64,000 bases of DNA from Ypsolopha sequella (GCA_934047225.1 OW204009.1:14760501-14824500); one strand, 5' to 3'; positions 1 to 11,056 are shown, counted from the first letter of the stretch. Notes: generated by a model not told the origin, from the letters alone. Program-made: numbers and translations.

Positions 1-486
1 ATTGTTGTTTTCTCTTCTTCCTGTATGCGATTTACAGCCTTCAATCGCACAAGACATTTTATTCCAAAGTTAAAAAAACAATCAACACAAACAATAATAA
101 ATCACACTTTCACGAATTTTGAGAGGAAGAGCACCAAAATATTTAATTTCTCTCGGTGAAGCTGTAAACTTTCGCAAAATGCATTAGACATTTCGATGCC
201 ACCAAATTAAGATGTGATGCACGCAACGAACGATATTACAACACAACGATACAATGATGAGACATATTTAATTTGATGGTATTATAATTTTTAAAATACA
301 TCCAAATTACATCCATCTGACATTTGTTTGGTTCAATCTAGTGACACACCAGGAAAAAATATAAAGTAAGTGCGGTCCGCTGTTTCATTCACTCGTACAA
401 AGGAGTAATTTACGTTAGATGAGTACAATGGCTAATGCCCAGTTTTTATTTTAGTCAGGCTTCTATTTGTATTCCTTATTCTGAGT

Positions 487-790
487 GGTACTCTACCGCG
501 AAAACGCCGGTATATCACGCCCTTCGGCCAGAAGTCCTCCTTCATGAAGGTTGACAGCCTGCTTGTCGGTATTCGCGCCATGAACGCCTTGAAACCTAGC
601 ATTGTGACGCGTCTCCGGCGGCTCCACTCTTAACAAGAAGTTGGTTTTATTCTGGATGTACTCGACGATGTTCTGCGCCTTGGTGGTGTAGTGCAGGCGG
701 GACAGGTACATCGCTGTGGTCGGCGTCGCAGCTCGCAACAAGAAGCTAGGCCCCGTTGGACCCGTGCCGCAACGGTTCTGACTTACTCGC
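487..790 (-). pseudogene. Gag-like ORF remnant of a retroelement, frameshifted
   Basis: The minus strand encodes a short retroelement-like protein. It begins near 785 with CGTGPTGPSFLLRAATPTTA and continues through MYLSRLHYTTKAQNIVEYI and KTNFLLRVEPPETRHNARF. At about 600 the sense reading moves to another frame, giving FKAFMARIPTSRLSTFMKED and then FWPKGVIYRRFRG. The pattern (YxSRLH...T..E...Y...KT, then a variable stretch, then TFM..FWP.G...R.FR) is one I associate with the gag-like first ORF of lepidopteran retroelements; the exact clade is not determined. The frameshift and lack of flanking ORFs make it a dead fragment. It lies just upstream of, and antisense to, the first visible exon of the M8 peptidase gene. 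Confidence 0.6.
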
Positions 791-835
791 TTGTGATAAA
801 AAACATTTATCTAGATGATGTCATTATAATTGCAG

Positions 836-3800
836 CACTTCGACAGCCTCCCCGGCGTGCCGTCCGGTGAGCTGGCGCACTACGGTGGGTCGGTGTCCCT
901 CGCCGACTACTGCCCCTACCTGCAGCAGTTCACGTGGCGACACAAGAGTGTGCTGGTGCGAGGCAGTCGCTGTGACGACGAGGAGAATACGCCCAGTAAG
1001 TGCCTTCTACTTGTGTACCGTCCGGCGTGCGAGCAGTTATATCTTGGAAGGTTACTTAGTTGGTACATAGACTAAGTATCACTACGTATAGACCGACAAC
1101 TCCCATACATCAAGGCGTAGCAAATATTTTACGCGCTCTTGCAACACTAGGTGTCGCCAATGAGCATAATTTGTTTAATTGGTTGCAAGTAAACTCGCGT
1201 GGTTACCAAGTAAACATGTGACTGTAATAGCTTTGATTAGAAAAACTAGATGGCGCTATTGAGTCAAGACATTCAAAATTCAAAAATGTATAGACACGGC
1301 AATGGGAGTATATGCGGTGACGATATGTTATAATAAAAAATGCCATTTCTATTTACAGAGACGGATGTAAACTTCGCTCTGGAGAACTACGGCAAACACT
1401 CAAAATGTTTCGATCACAGCGACCGAGTGTGGGAACAGAAGTCGTGTAGACAGGTGAATACATCAATATTTATATAAAGACATGATGTTGCTAAGTTTCT
1501 TGCCCTTCTTTTTAGCAAGACTAATCGAATGGGCGGAGGTAGATTATATATGTAATCCATTAATATGTAGTATATAGGATGAGATTTGGTTGGCCGCCTG
1601 GATTCGTGCTGGGGGCTCGGTTGGTGATCATTGAACCTGGTCGCTGGCTGGGTCTCCGGTATGGGTTCAGGCGGTTGATTGGATGTCACCTTTTATAATA
1701 TATATTTTGCCTATCATTTTAATCGTGTATATTTTGCTACATAAATTAAATGAACCTTTAATTTAGTTCATGTACATTTATTATTTTATTACCGTTCTTT
1801 TTATTAGATTTAATTTGACTTGTAAAAAGTGTATTATATATACCTACTTTGCAAAATAACTATTTGAATTTGAATTTATTTTTCATATTATAGAGTAGCA
1901 AGTAGTTTTTATTTTGTTTAGGTTAAGTCTTATTTAAAGCGATAATGCCGAACCCTGTTTTTGCCAAATTTCCGAAATTTCTAAACTTCTTAAAGCGGTC
2001 ACGACGACACTTATGGGTACATGGATCCTTAACAATGTTATAGATTAACGTTAGCATATTTAAGATCCACTCACGGGGATTCATGTCGTGGCGATATTTA
2101 TATGGACAGACAGGCATTGAATTTTATATGTATAGAGAAAAGAAGATAATAAAAAAAACGTTTTTCCCTGACATGGTAGATGCTAGTGATTGTTGGCACT
2201 TGGTGGAATTTATAAAACATTGTTTTAAAAAACACTTGTACTTATCCACATATTGCAGTGGATTGCACGTCATTTTAGACATGATTGTAGTGTATATTAT
2301 TTATTTGTTAGTTAGGATGTGTAAAAAGCCCCAGAAAATGCTTCACAGCGAAACCGGTCGGGCATAATAAAGTTATATTGTAATATGTGGATAAGTACAA
2401 GTGTTTTTTAAAACAATGTTTTTCTCTAAGCTTTAAGGATTTTTTAATGATGCTCAATTTTTTTTTTCTTTTAGATCCGAGAATGGCAACACTGGGGCTC
2501 TGGCTGTTACAAATACAAGTGCGAAAGTGGGAGGCTTCATATTGTGGCAAGTTTTTCTTCATCCTTATCTTTCTATATTTATTCCGGAATTGCCATTTCA
2601 CTTTATGTTATGTTTCGTGATTATCCCTGCTATAATATGTTTTTGAACGTAAGTGCTCGTAAAGGCCCACTTTTTATGCATCAAAACCGAACAGAAAGTC
2701 CATTATTTTGCCCTAGGGCTTTATTATTATTTTTTTAAATGTATTTACAATGGTTGGCTAACCTGCAGCCTTTCCTTTGTACCATAAATGTTATACCTTT
2801 TTTTCCCACTGTTTAACGGCTCTGGATACAGTCCTTTTGAGCCAATCATAATTTAAAGTTCACAAGATTATATTTGTTTTATTTCCTCACACTATGCATT
2901 GAAAAACGTAGTATGATACACGGGCGTAAGAGCAATGAATTACGAGGTTATTTTAAACACTCGCTACGGGTTGCCAGATAGGAAAACCAAAATATCTGGG
3001 CAAAATTTCAAAAAGTCGAGATTTTGGGATTATGGTCGGGACAAATAAATATTACAAATCAAATAAATATTTTTTATAATTTAATTTAAAGTAATTATAA
3101 AATAATAATAATAAGCGACCTTATCTCTTAGCAGAGATATCTTCCAGTAAACCCCTTTGATAAATAAAAACCATAATAAATAAGTATTTAAACAAGCGAA
3201 TATGAATTCAAATTTAAGGTGTCAAAAATACTGAATATAGCGTACTAAAATACTAAGTGGGCGAAAGACTGTGGGCGAATAAAAATGTTGAAAACGGCGA
3301 CTTGAAAATACAATCTTGAGTTGAGTTTAATAATTCTCAGGCGAACAATTTTCTATCTTAGTGACAATTAAATTTTAAGTAATAAAACTAGGGACGTCGC
3401 CTCGCTCCGCTCCGCTCCGCTTCGCTCGGCTCCTTATTTCATCTTACATGTAAACCTAACACGCTCCTCGTCGCTTCGCTCGTCGTCGCACCTATTTTTG
3501 ACTTTTGGTGAAATATTTTATAAATAAAATATTTATTTCGGACACTTGAAGTCACTAATTATATTTATATTCGCCCGATTAATAATTTCCCATAAATAAG
3601 TAGACATATATAAGTGTACACTAACCTACATATCATTATATATTTATATATATTTTTTTAATAAATATGCAAAAGTGTAATAAATAAATAAGTATATTCA
3701 ACAGGTGGGTAACTACTCGTACGTCTGCTCTCACGCGGGCCAAGTTCTACAGATCAGAATCATAAACTCTGGCTGGCTGCACCGAGGCGGGGTGGTCTGT

Positions 3801-5269
3801 CCACCCTGCAGGCAGCTCTGTGCTGACGAGTTTGCTGTAAGTATACCTTCGTACGTGTGTATAGTCAAGTCATACAATATCTTCTTTTCCGGATGCTTTT
3901 GACTCTAGAAATTAGCTTGTACCATAGATAAAAGGAAGGATAGATTGCTATTTCCTTGTACGGTTCGCAATACTAAAAATAACGTTGCTAGATGGCGTTA
4001 CTTGTCTCGCTGGAAATAAAATTTGTCTGAAATCGACGAAATATAGCATTTTACTGTTCTGGTTCATCATATTTATTTATTTAATGAATAAAAACACAAA
4101 ATGTTCATAACATCAGAAAATTGTGAATTCTTAATCAGATGTCATTAATCATTAAACTTTCGGTGGTAAGTTGGCAATCTAACTAAGCGTGCAGATGGTT
4201 ATTCCGAATTCCGGTAGATGGCGCACATATTGTCACACGTATTGTCGTATTCTAGCAAATTTTTGTTTTTGTGGGCGCAGTATAGTTGCTACACACACAT
4301 CGAATTTCGTTTCATCAACTGTTCGATAGATGGCACGAGGTATGTCACAATTTATCTAGTATAGTAGCGACATCAAAAATAATAAGCCAAAAAAATTTGC
4401 TCTTCGGAAATAAATATAATAGGTCACACGTATGAATGCTTTCACAAAAATAAACAAACATGCACTTGTAAGAGTATACAACTTGTAGAAAAATTTAAAT
4501 ATTTGGGCTTATTAGTTGACAAACACTTTAATTGGAGGTTACATATTAATGAAGTAAGCAATAGATTAAGATCAGTACTCGGCCAATTCTACCACCTGAA
4601 TAGGATATTAAATAAACGCACCCTGTACATTGTTTACCATGCTCTTGCTGACTCATTGCTAAGTTACGGCTTAACTTCGTATGGACTTACATTTAAAACT
4701 TATTTAGACCAAATAAAACACTTACAAATAAGAATATTAAAATATTTAGTGGATAAAAATACAAAAGAGAAATGTAAAGGTGAGTATGATAAGTTATTTT
4801 TAGTTTGTAAGATCCTTCCTGTTCACTGTAAAGTTAAATACTTAATTGCTTTAGATTCATGTTTCACTCAAGACTACAAAACCCCAGCAGAACACCGCCA
4901 TTACACTAGATCTGTTAAGAAAGGTACATTGACACAGCCATCAGCAAAAAATTATTACGGGGAAAGAACTAGACAGTACTTGACTCCGAAGCTATGTAAC
5001 AGCTACCCTCTCTTGCTGGATAAAAACAAATTAAAAATAAGCACTATTAAACCAAAACTCAAAAGTATATTGTTAAATTAAAATAATAAACAGGTAGATA
5101 ATTAATGTACTCGTAGATTGTAAATTGCGATTTTGCTGTATTCGTAGTTACATTAGTTAGACATAAGTAAATACCCGGAATTATATAAGCGCTTCGCCAA
5201 CAAACTGTATTACAGTTTGGCGATCTTTGTAAAATTTTATAAAATGTATTATTGTAAAAATAAACCAAA

Positions 5270-5301
<32 letters not shown>

Positions 5302-5571
5302 GTACCGGCGAAAATAATAAGTTTTACGCGGGCTTTGTTCTAATATATGGAGTGAGCAATCTATCCTTCCTTTATTTATCTATGCTTGTACTGATATTTT
5401 TATTATTATTTCTAGTCGCGAGGCGAATACTGCAAAGGAGGAGAAGAAGCGCTGCCGCCAAATCTGTATCCCAACGACATTCTGACTTGCGGCGTTGCCA
5501 GTCTTACACCCACCGCCATTTTGACACTCGCCGCCATTTTGTATTGCGCTGTTGCCAATTCTCTACTATAA
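836..5571 (+). CDS. LMLN: Leishmanolysin-like peptidase (invadolysin, M8), five C-terminal exons
   Basis: Five exons: 836-995, 1359-1453, 2475-2546, 3705-3836 and 5416-5571 (stop TAA), giving 204 residues in a continuous frame. Motifs in order: LPGVPSGELAHYGGSVSLAD, YCPYLQQFTW, YGKHSKCFDHSDRVWEQKSC, WQHWGSGCYKYKCESGRLHI, GNYSYVCSHAGQVL, GWLHRGGVVCPPCRQLC, then a hydrophobic tail after YPNDILTCG. This Cys-rich order matches the C-terminal region of metazoan leishmanolysin-like proteins, zinc metallopeptidases linked to cell migration and lipid-droplet or membrane localisation. The HExxH exons are upstream of the window, so catalysis cannot be judged. The hydrophobic C-terminus may be a GPI or membrane signal. 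Splice sites are GT-AG except intron 3, which has a GC donor (TGGCAAGT at 2545). Introns 2-4 are full of transposons. No clear poly(A) signal follows the stop. Confidence 0.93.
1473..1890 (+). mobile_element. 3' end of non-LTR retrotransposon (same family as 35629-36060)
   Basis: This segment closely matches 35629-36060: both begin around GACATGATNTTGCTAAGTTT, run through CTAATCGAATGGGCGGAGG and a CTCGGTTGGTGATCA block, and end in a short TTGAATTTGAATTT tail. At 35 kb the same sequence follows the C-terminal coding part of a reverse-transcriptase ORF, so this is the 3' untranslated end of a 5'-truncated insertion. It lies in intron 2 of the LMLN gene, in sense orientation. Confidence 0.75.
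2214..2424. mobile_element. MITE with ~39-bp inverted ends
   Basis: The left arm (2214-2253, containing ACACTTGTACTTATCCACAT) is repeated in inverse near-perfectly at 2384-2424. The 130-bp middle has no ORF of note. It sits in intron 2 of LMLN, some 50 bp before the exon at 2475. The superfamily is not clear and I could not fix a target duplication. Confidence 0.7.
2634..2975 (+). repeat. Dispersed repeat R1, copy 1 (truncated)
   Basis: First of six copies of one repeat in the window (others 6259-6660, 19756-20200, 37176-37560, 38806-39012, 39740-39810). Shared landmarks are GCTCGTAAAGGCCCACTTTT, TTTTGCCCTAGGGCTTTATT, TAACGGCTCTGGATACAGTC and ACTATGCATTGAAAAACGTA, ending in a CpG-bearing block with ACACTCGCTACG. 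This copy breaks off where the next repeat begins. It carries no coding sequence; the superfamily is unknown. It lies in intron 3 of LMLN. Confidence 0.75.
2976..3120 (+). repeat. Dispersed repeat, partner of 60096-60230
   Basis: The block starting GTTGCCAGAT, with AAAACCAAAATATC and GGGATTATGGTCGGGACAAA, recurs at 60096-60230 at high identity. Here it continues into AT-rich DNA up to about 3380, followed at 3385-3490 by a CpG-rich stretch of CGCTCCG/CGCTTCG words. No gene is seen from 3121 to 3704. Confidence 0.6.
3912..5396. mobile_element. TIR-bounded interval in LMLN intron 4, holding a nested non-LTR element
   Basis: The segment 3912-3952 (ATAGATAAAAGGAAGGATAG followed by ATTGCT) is found inverted at 5361-5396. 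These look like the ends of a DNA element about 630 bp long without its insert; the extra 0.85 kb is the non-LTR retroelement at 4442-5294. The remaining interior, 3953-4441, has no ORF I can assign. The right end lies only 19 bp before the last LMLN exon. Confidence 0.5.
4442..5294 (+). mobile_element. 5'-truncated non-LTR retrotransposon, C-terminal RT ORF and poly(A)
   Basis: An open frame from about 4503 to 5081 (192 residues) starts with KFKYLGLLVDKHFNWRLHI, the typical segment following the palm of CR1/Jockey-type reverse transcriptases (YLG..D..L.W..HI). It continues with YHALADSLLSYGLTSYG and a C-terminal YYGERTRQYLTPKLCN block. The catalytic FADD-type box lies further upstream in such proteins and is absent, so this is a 5'-truncated, inactive copy. 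The tail ends with AATAAA-type sequence and about 25 A residues (5270-5294), evidence of target-primed insertion. The frame is unbroken, so the insertion is probably fairly recent. It lies in intron 4 of LMLN, in sense. Confidence 0.88.
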
Positions 5572-5783
5572 AACACTTTATCGGATCTAGCTTGATATTT
5601 ATTTCTAGTGATGCTGAATATTTATTTTGTTATTAAGTCACTTGAAAATTTAACAAATTTATGATTTTCGTCTAAAGAAACTGTGAGTCCTTATTTATAA
5701 ATTAAATGTTACTTTATAGAGAAGTAAGAAATTTAACGTAAAGTAAGTAAGTAAATTTAAAGTAAGATTCTTCTGGAAATCGT

Positions 5784-6093
5784 CAAAGATTTCAAAAGTA
5801 AAGATAAGCCTTTACCGTACTATGACAGCACCAAAATGTTTCCACCTTTAAATGGGTGACGCTCACACGTCTGGAATCAGTGCTCATCTGAACACAGTGA
5901 TAGTTGGACGCCTTAAATGCACTTAAAGTTAATAATTTTAACAACTTTAGTAGTCTGATCAGTTTGCTGACCGTAGGTAGACAGATTGCGCACTCATAAG
6001 TGTGCGCGTATCGGCATTACGTTAACGCACGCATTCAGAAACAGTGCAATAGATTTTAGGTGCCAGGGCTCATCTAAACTTTTGAAATCTTTG
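5784..6093. mobile_element. hAT-type MITE with 8-bp TSD GAAATCGT
   Basis: Terminal inverted repeats begin CAAAGATTTCAAAAGT and end ACTTTTGAAATCTTTG. GAAATCGT occurs directly on both sides (5776-5783 and 6094-6101), the 8-bp target duplication of hAT elements. A second copy of the same 0.3-kb element is at 55016-55315 with its own 8-bp duplication. Non-coding. It lies just after the LMLN gene. Confidence 0.9.
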
Positions 6094-6258
6094 GAAATCG
6101 TGCAACTTTTATGTGTTTTAAATGTTTCACTGAAAGTGAGATTCACTCAGTCTTAAAGGCGTTATCGGTAAAAAACGCGCTCTCACTCTCGCATGTATGG
6201 CGTAGAGAGAGACACGACGATTCTTCGGCTCGCGCGCCTGTTGATAGAGCAGTATTAT

Positions 6259-6660
6259 AGTAGTTTATGCTACAAGGGCGCAAAGGAATAAATTACGAGG
6301 ACGATTTAAAACACGAGCGTAGCGAGTGTTTTAAACGTAACCGAGTAATTTATTGCTTTTACGCCCGTGTATCATACTACGTTTTTCAATGCATAGTGTG
6401 AGGAAATGAAAACAAATATAATCTTGTGAACTTTAAATTATGATTGGCTCAAAAGGATTGTATCCAGAGCCGTTAAACGGTGGAAAAAAAGTATAACATC
6501 TATGTTACACAAGAAAAGCTGCAGGTTAGCCAACCATTGCAAACAAATTAAAAAAAATAATAATAATAAAGCCCTAGGGCAAAATAATCGACTTTCTGTT
6601 CGGTTTTGATGCATAAAAAGTGGGCCTTTACGAGCACTTGCATTGAAAAAATATTTATTA
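6259..6660 (-). repeat. Dispersed repeat R1, copy 2
   Basis: Opposite in orientation to copy 1 and more complete. It starts GTTTATGCTACAAGGGCGCA, includes the CpG block with AACACGAGCGTAGCGAGTG, and ends beyond GGGCCTTTACGAGCACTTGC. No ORF. The stretch 6094-6258 before it is non-coding, and 6661-7295 after it is AT-rich with nothing recognised except a short fragment near 7145 (ATGCCCGCGGCTTCGTCCGC), a motif of degenerate lepidopteran repeats. Confidence 0.75.
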
Positions 6661-7295
6661 CAAATTAATAACACCATGTGTTGTTGAAATTTTTTAAATT
6701 TCATGCTTAAGAGTTAGTTGTTTCATGTAAAAATATATTAATAAAATTTCATATACAAACAATGTCGTTGACAAACAGTGATGAACTTGGCAAAAAATAT
6801 TGCTTTTACGTCGATTTGTTTCTCAATTTTAGAGAAAAACATGAATTAAATTTACGTTTCTATGTTGTACATCTTCTTTCTTTTTTTTATTGGTTATTGG
6901 CCTGGAAACTAGTCTTTTTAGCCTTCTGGCTTTATTATGGCTATTTTGTACATCAACTATAGTCTCTTTCCGATATCCTCGTTTTTTTTCCAGATATCCA
7001 CGATCTATTGTAGATTCATAATTTCATTCAAAGTTCAGTCTACCCACAAAATCTCAATAACAAGAGTTAAAAATAAGCTTGTTTTTTTATAATTAATATA
7101 ATTTTTCATTTTTAATTCTATTCACCAACAATATAAAGATACTAGATATGCCCGCGGCTTCGTCCGCGTTGAAAATATAATAAATATTCAATTTGTGTTT
7201 AAAGTTGCGTTGCATGATGTTACGTTTTTGCAAAACCAGAACAGTATGAACGGTGCCGGCCGTTTAGACATGCCATACAGCCCCCCTATTCTGTA

Positions 7296-7492
7296 TCTTA
7301 AGTTGCCAACTGGACAGGGTGCCTATCGTCAAAAACATAGATAAAAACTAAACTTTCAAAATTGCTTTTAGTGGGTATTGAACTATTTACGAACTGTGTC
7401 GTCACTTCAAGTGCTAACATGCCCTTAGACAATCGGAATTCGATAGTATATCTATGCTTTTGATGATAGACACCCATTCCAGAAGGCAACTA
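7296..7492. repeat. Imperfect inverted-repeat element
   Basis: TTGCCAACTGGACAGGGTG and CTATCGTCAAAAACATAGAT on the left pair imperfectly with CTATGCTTTTGATGATAGA and CATTCCAGAAGGCAA on the right. The arms are diverged, so this is an old MITE-like remnant at best. Confidence 0.4.
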
Positions 7493-7805
7493 GAGGTACA
7501 TAAAAGGCCCGCTGATCTGACGTTTCTGAAACGTGGAACTTTTTGATTTCATAATTTCATTATTTAATGAGCGGTTTTCCAAACTGACCTTGATCAAGCT
7601 TTCAGAGGTAAACATAGATGGCGTTACCCTGCTTTCAAGTGTCAAAAATCAAAGATTATTTTTTAATCTGTGGGAAGCAATATTTTGTGGGCTAAAATAT
7701 TTCAAGTCAAGTGTCAAATCCAACAACACCCTTCACAAAAATATTCTTATTTTGTTGTGTATATATGGTGTTGTTTTCTACTTAGTGTTTCATTCAACTT
7801 TCAAC

Positions 7806-7889
7806 ATGGTCAGCCCATGCGTTGTGGCGAATTGTAAAAATATAGGAATACACAGTTTCCCTAAGAATTCACTATGGAAAGAACAATAG
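7806..7889 (+). pseudogene. THAP zinc-finger N-terminus (fragment)
   Basis: ATG at 7806 opens MVSPCVVANC followed by IHSFPKNSLW, then a stop (TAG). This is the start of a THAP-type C2CH zinc finger: the first Cys pair (C-x4-C) and the HxFP block are present, but the second C-x2-H pair and all later sequence are missing. THAP fingers occur in P-element-like transposases and in host DNA-binding proteins. A longer frame runs back to 7533 but that part has no THAP-related features, so ATG 7806 is preferred. No continuation was found downstream. Most likely a fossil of a P/THAP transposon; an isolated first exon of a gene is possible, but no donor site follows. Confidence 0.55.
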
Positions 7890-8802
7890 ATCTTAGCAAT
7901 AATACACGAATCTAGTGTTGCCAGAAACACATTTATTGATACTTTTAGTACAAGCTGCACCATCTATCGAGTCGTTCGGTACTACTTTTTCTTTTTTAAT
8001 TTGACTTTGAAAACCCCTCACTATTAAGCGATCACTTATCCAAACCCATATTGTTTATACCGTTCATCATTGTCACAATCCAAGGTATCGAATTGCATTA
8101 TTTTATTCGCGATTTTGGCGTCCGTGTGAGTGATACGTGCACACAAAGAAAGAAAAAAAGAAAGAAAGAAAATAAATTTATTGGCGCGTTTACAAAAAAG
8201 AAACTTACAGCTAACACAGTAGAAAAAAGTTTACTTAAGTAGGGAGTAATCACGACAAAACGTAAAATAACAACACGACAAAGGGATGTAGCTCAGCTAT
8301 GTGCCATCCAAAACATGCTTTGGTTGGCGCTGGTTTTCAGCTACCTCCGTTAGCGCGCCATCCCACTCTTTCCAGTGAATTTTGTCCCTTTCTAGCTTCT
8401 TGATTTAATTTATTAGAGTTTTAACGCGGTGTTAAAAGAAGTTTACAATTAATTATTGCCATTTACGAGAAATTTCACCTGAAAAACGAGTGATTGACCG
8501 TTTTTTACCGACAGCTCCTTAGGTTTCGCACTAAATGTGTAAATTTAATATAATTGTAAGAAATGAACGATAGATACCTAGACCAAATGAATGTAAGGTT
8601 GTATATGTATGTAAAATAGTTAATAGGTTCCTATACGTATTTGAAACTCTTGTCTCGAATATGATTATGAAATGATTATGATGGTGTAATCAAACGGCTT
8701 CAATTACTTATTATAATCGGAACAGCTGACCAGTTTCAGCAAAGGTCAGTCTGCCTTCTTCAGGGCGAGAGAAACTGTCGGCACGGCTCCTATTCTGATT
8801 GC
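7890..8802. other. Non-coding stretch
   Basis: AT-rich DNA without a supportable gene. An A/G-rich run lies near 8145-8175. Around 8735 GACCAGTTTCAGCAAAGGTC resembles the arms of the hairpin element at 13600-13744. Confidence 0.5.
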
Positions 8803-9051
8803 CAGTGGCGTACATTGAACTTTTTTCCGGAAAAGAAATCAGAAGGTCAAGTTTGACAATGAAAAAAATTTATATAACACTTTTGAAAAAAAAAAGTTTG
8901 TATGACGCCAGGGTAGGCACTGCCTACCCTAGAGTGAATATTTTCATACAAACTTTTTTTTTCAAAGTGTTTTTAAATTTTTTCTAATTTTTTATTGTCA
9001 AACTTGACCTTCTGGTTGCTTTTCCGGAAAAAAGTTCAATGCACGCCACTG
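8803..9051. mobile_element. hAT-type MITE with 8-bp TSD CTGATTGC
   Basis: Ends CAGTGGCGTACATTGAACTT and its inverse (AAGTTCAATGCACGCCACTG) bound a 249-bp element. CTGATTGC flanks it at 8795-8802 and 9052-9059. The two halves of the interior are themselves roughly complementary (GGTCAAGTTTGACAAT and ATTGTCAAACTTGACC). No coding sequence beyond chance. Confidence 0.9.
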
Positions 9052-9354
9052 CTGATTGCGATAAGTTGTTGAAGTCAATTTACATGAGAAATCAATATTG
9101 TTTAGTTAAAAAAATACTGTTTGAATACATTTTTGGTATATGCGTTTCATCCAAATATGGTAAGTATAAGTGAGTAAGTAATATCACTAAGAACTAAAGT
9201 CTGAAAAGCTTATGATTTTCTCCAAAATACACTTTTTTCTTGTTTACATTTATATTTTGCTAGTGGTAAATAAGATGTACTTCGATATTATTAATGCAGG
9301 TATTTAATTACAATGTTCAGTCATTTATATTTAAGCTTAGATGTATGTAAATAA

Positions 9355-9566
9355 ATTATTATTACATACGGCTTGAAAACCCACGTGTGATTATTATTGA
9401 CTATATGCCAACCGTTTCACCGATACAATTTCCGCATTATCAAGGCGAGTGTCGTCCTAAGAACGACACTCGCCTTGATAATGCCGAAATTGTATCGGTG
9501 AAACGGTTGGCATATAGTCAACAATAATCACACGTGAGTGTTCAAGCCGTATGTAATCATAATTAA
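9355..9566. mobile_element. Near-perfect foldback MITE (about 210 bp palindrome)
   Basis: Two arms of about 100 bp run from ATTACATACGGCTTGAA to its inverse and meet at GTCGTCCTAAGAACGAC (near 9456). Only a few mismatches are visible, so the DNA could extrude as a cruciform or be transcribed as a long hairpin. Confidence 0.85.
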
Positions 9567-9705
9567 GTATGTCAGCTCACGCGAGTTTTAATAATATTAT
9601 GTAAATAAACCTTATTTATGAATCATGTTACCCTGAAAGTTGAAATTTGAAGCGATATCAAACTGACGCCTTCTGTTAAGAGTCGATTCTTCGTATTAGC
9701 AACAC

Positions 9706-10096
9706 AATATACAAGGTGAATTTGTGAACATAGTCCAAATTCATACTTGAGCCTTGGTAAGTGATCAGCATCATTAACCAATAACGATTTTTATAAAATT
9801 CATAAAATGAAATTCACAATTATTGTTATCGATTTATGACGCTGATCACTTACCAAGCTTCCAATATGAATTTGGACGATGATCAAAAAGTCACCTAGTA
9901 TATTCAAAAAATATATTTCATAAAATGAAATTTAGACTTCCCATAGTGATTCACTCAGGACTGGAAGTGGATTACTATGGGAAGTCGAAATTTCATTCTA
10001 CGAATTTCACGAAAATTATTATCGATTCATGATGCTGACGACTTACCAAGCCTCCAGTATGAATTTGGACGATGATCAAAAAGTCACCTTGTATAA
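9706..10096. repeat. MITE family A, complex copy
   Basis: Bounded by TACAAGGTGAATTTGTGAAC and TTTTTGATCATCGTCC-type ends, with inner blocks GTAAGTGATCAGCATCAT and GAAATTTCGACTTCCCATAG in inverse pairs. It appears to be two overlapping or nested units (junction near 9895). Other copies: 14392-14662, 27916-28112, 51444-51690; diverged copies at 11490-11705 and 59650-59936. Confidence 0.7.
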
Positions 10097-10410
10097 TAGT
10101 AGAACAAACTACGCCCGTTGAGAATTAACTTATTTTCCTATATGGCCATACTTTTATCCTACGGCCAGACTATCGGACGAATGTTCGGAAGAATATCCTC
10201 TCAAAAGGGGACCAAGCTATATGAGTAAAGATGGAGATTATCGCATTTCGCTTTACTCATATACCTTTGTCCCCTTCATGGCAAGAGCCCCGCGAGAGTG
10301 TAAATGGCCAGACGTACCACACGATACTGCGAACGTCCGCCGAATCCCGATAATGTGGCCCTAGTGTTATACAAGGTTAAATTAAATTAGTTGGCGAAAT
10401 TTGAAATATA

Positions 10411-10675
10411 TACAAAGTGTAACAGAAAGGTGTAACCATATTTGAAGAGCTTATTCAGTCAATGGTATAGAACAACTTTTACTATGGAGCCAACCCTGAA
10501 ATCTCAATAAAAAAATCTGTCCTTCCATACATTTCGGCCGAGCGGCATTGCATTTTTCTATGAAATTGTCGATTTTTTTTTCGAGTTACAGGGTTTGTTC
10601 CATAGTAAAAGTTGTTCTATACCATTGACTGAATAAGCTCTTCAAATATGGTTACACCTTTCTGTTACACGTTGT
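10411..10675. mobile_element. Foldback MITE family B, copy 1
   Basis: Long arms beginning TAACAGAAAGGTGTAACCAT, through ATGGTATAGAACAACTTTTA, are inverted at the right end. Further full copies are at 11212-11480 and 59378-59646, and a right half at 40190-40277. Arms are about 95 bp with a short central spacer. Confidence 0.85.
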
Positions 10676-10734
10676 ATTATGTAGAACATGTCCATATGAA
10701 AAACTTTTTCTATTAGGATTGTGCAAAATTCTTA

Positions 10735-11056
10735 AAATTAGTTTTTAGGATTCCATACCCAAACGGTAACCAACGGGACCCTATTACTAAGACACCGCTG
10801 TCCGTCTGTCTGCCCGTCTGTCTGTCCGTCTGTCTGTCCGTCTGTCTGTCATTCCGTCTGTCTGTCCGTCTGTATGTCACCAGGCTGTATCGCATGAACC
10901 GTGATAGTTAGACAGTTGAAATTTTCACAGATAATGTATTTCTGTTACCGCTATAGCAACAAATACTACAAAACAGAATAAAATAAATATTTAAGGGGCT
11001 CCCATACAACAGACATGTTTTTTTTTGCGTCCGACTCGCACTTGGCCGGTTTTTAC
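10735..11056 (+). repeat. 'GGTTCC' dispersed repeat with GTCTGTCC tract
   Basis: Starts near GGATTCCATACCCAAACGG, has CGGGACCCTATTACTAAGA, a GTCTGTCC-type tandem tract (10800-10875), CAGGCTGTATCGCATGAACC, and ends with CGACTCGCACTTGGCCGGTT. An inverted copy is at 57535-57812 and fragments at 42790-42900. The short minus-strand ORF over the tract is a product of the tandem sequence, not a gene. Confidence 0.75.

Noticed and set aside
10713..10895. Minus-strand ORF of TDRQTDRQ repeats
   Set aside because: Translation of a GTCTGTCC tandem tract inside a dispersed repeat.
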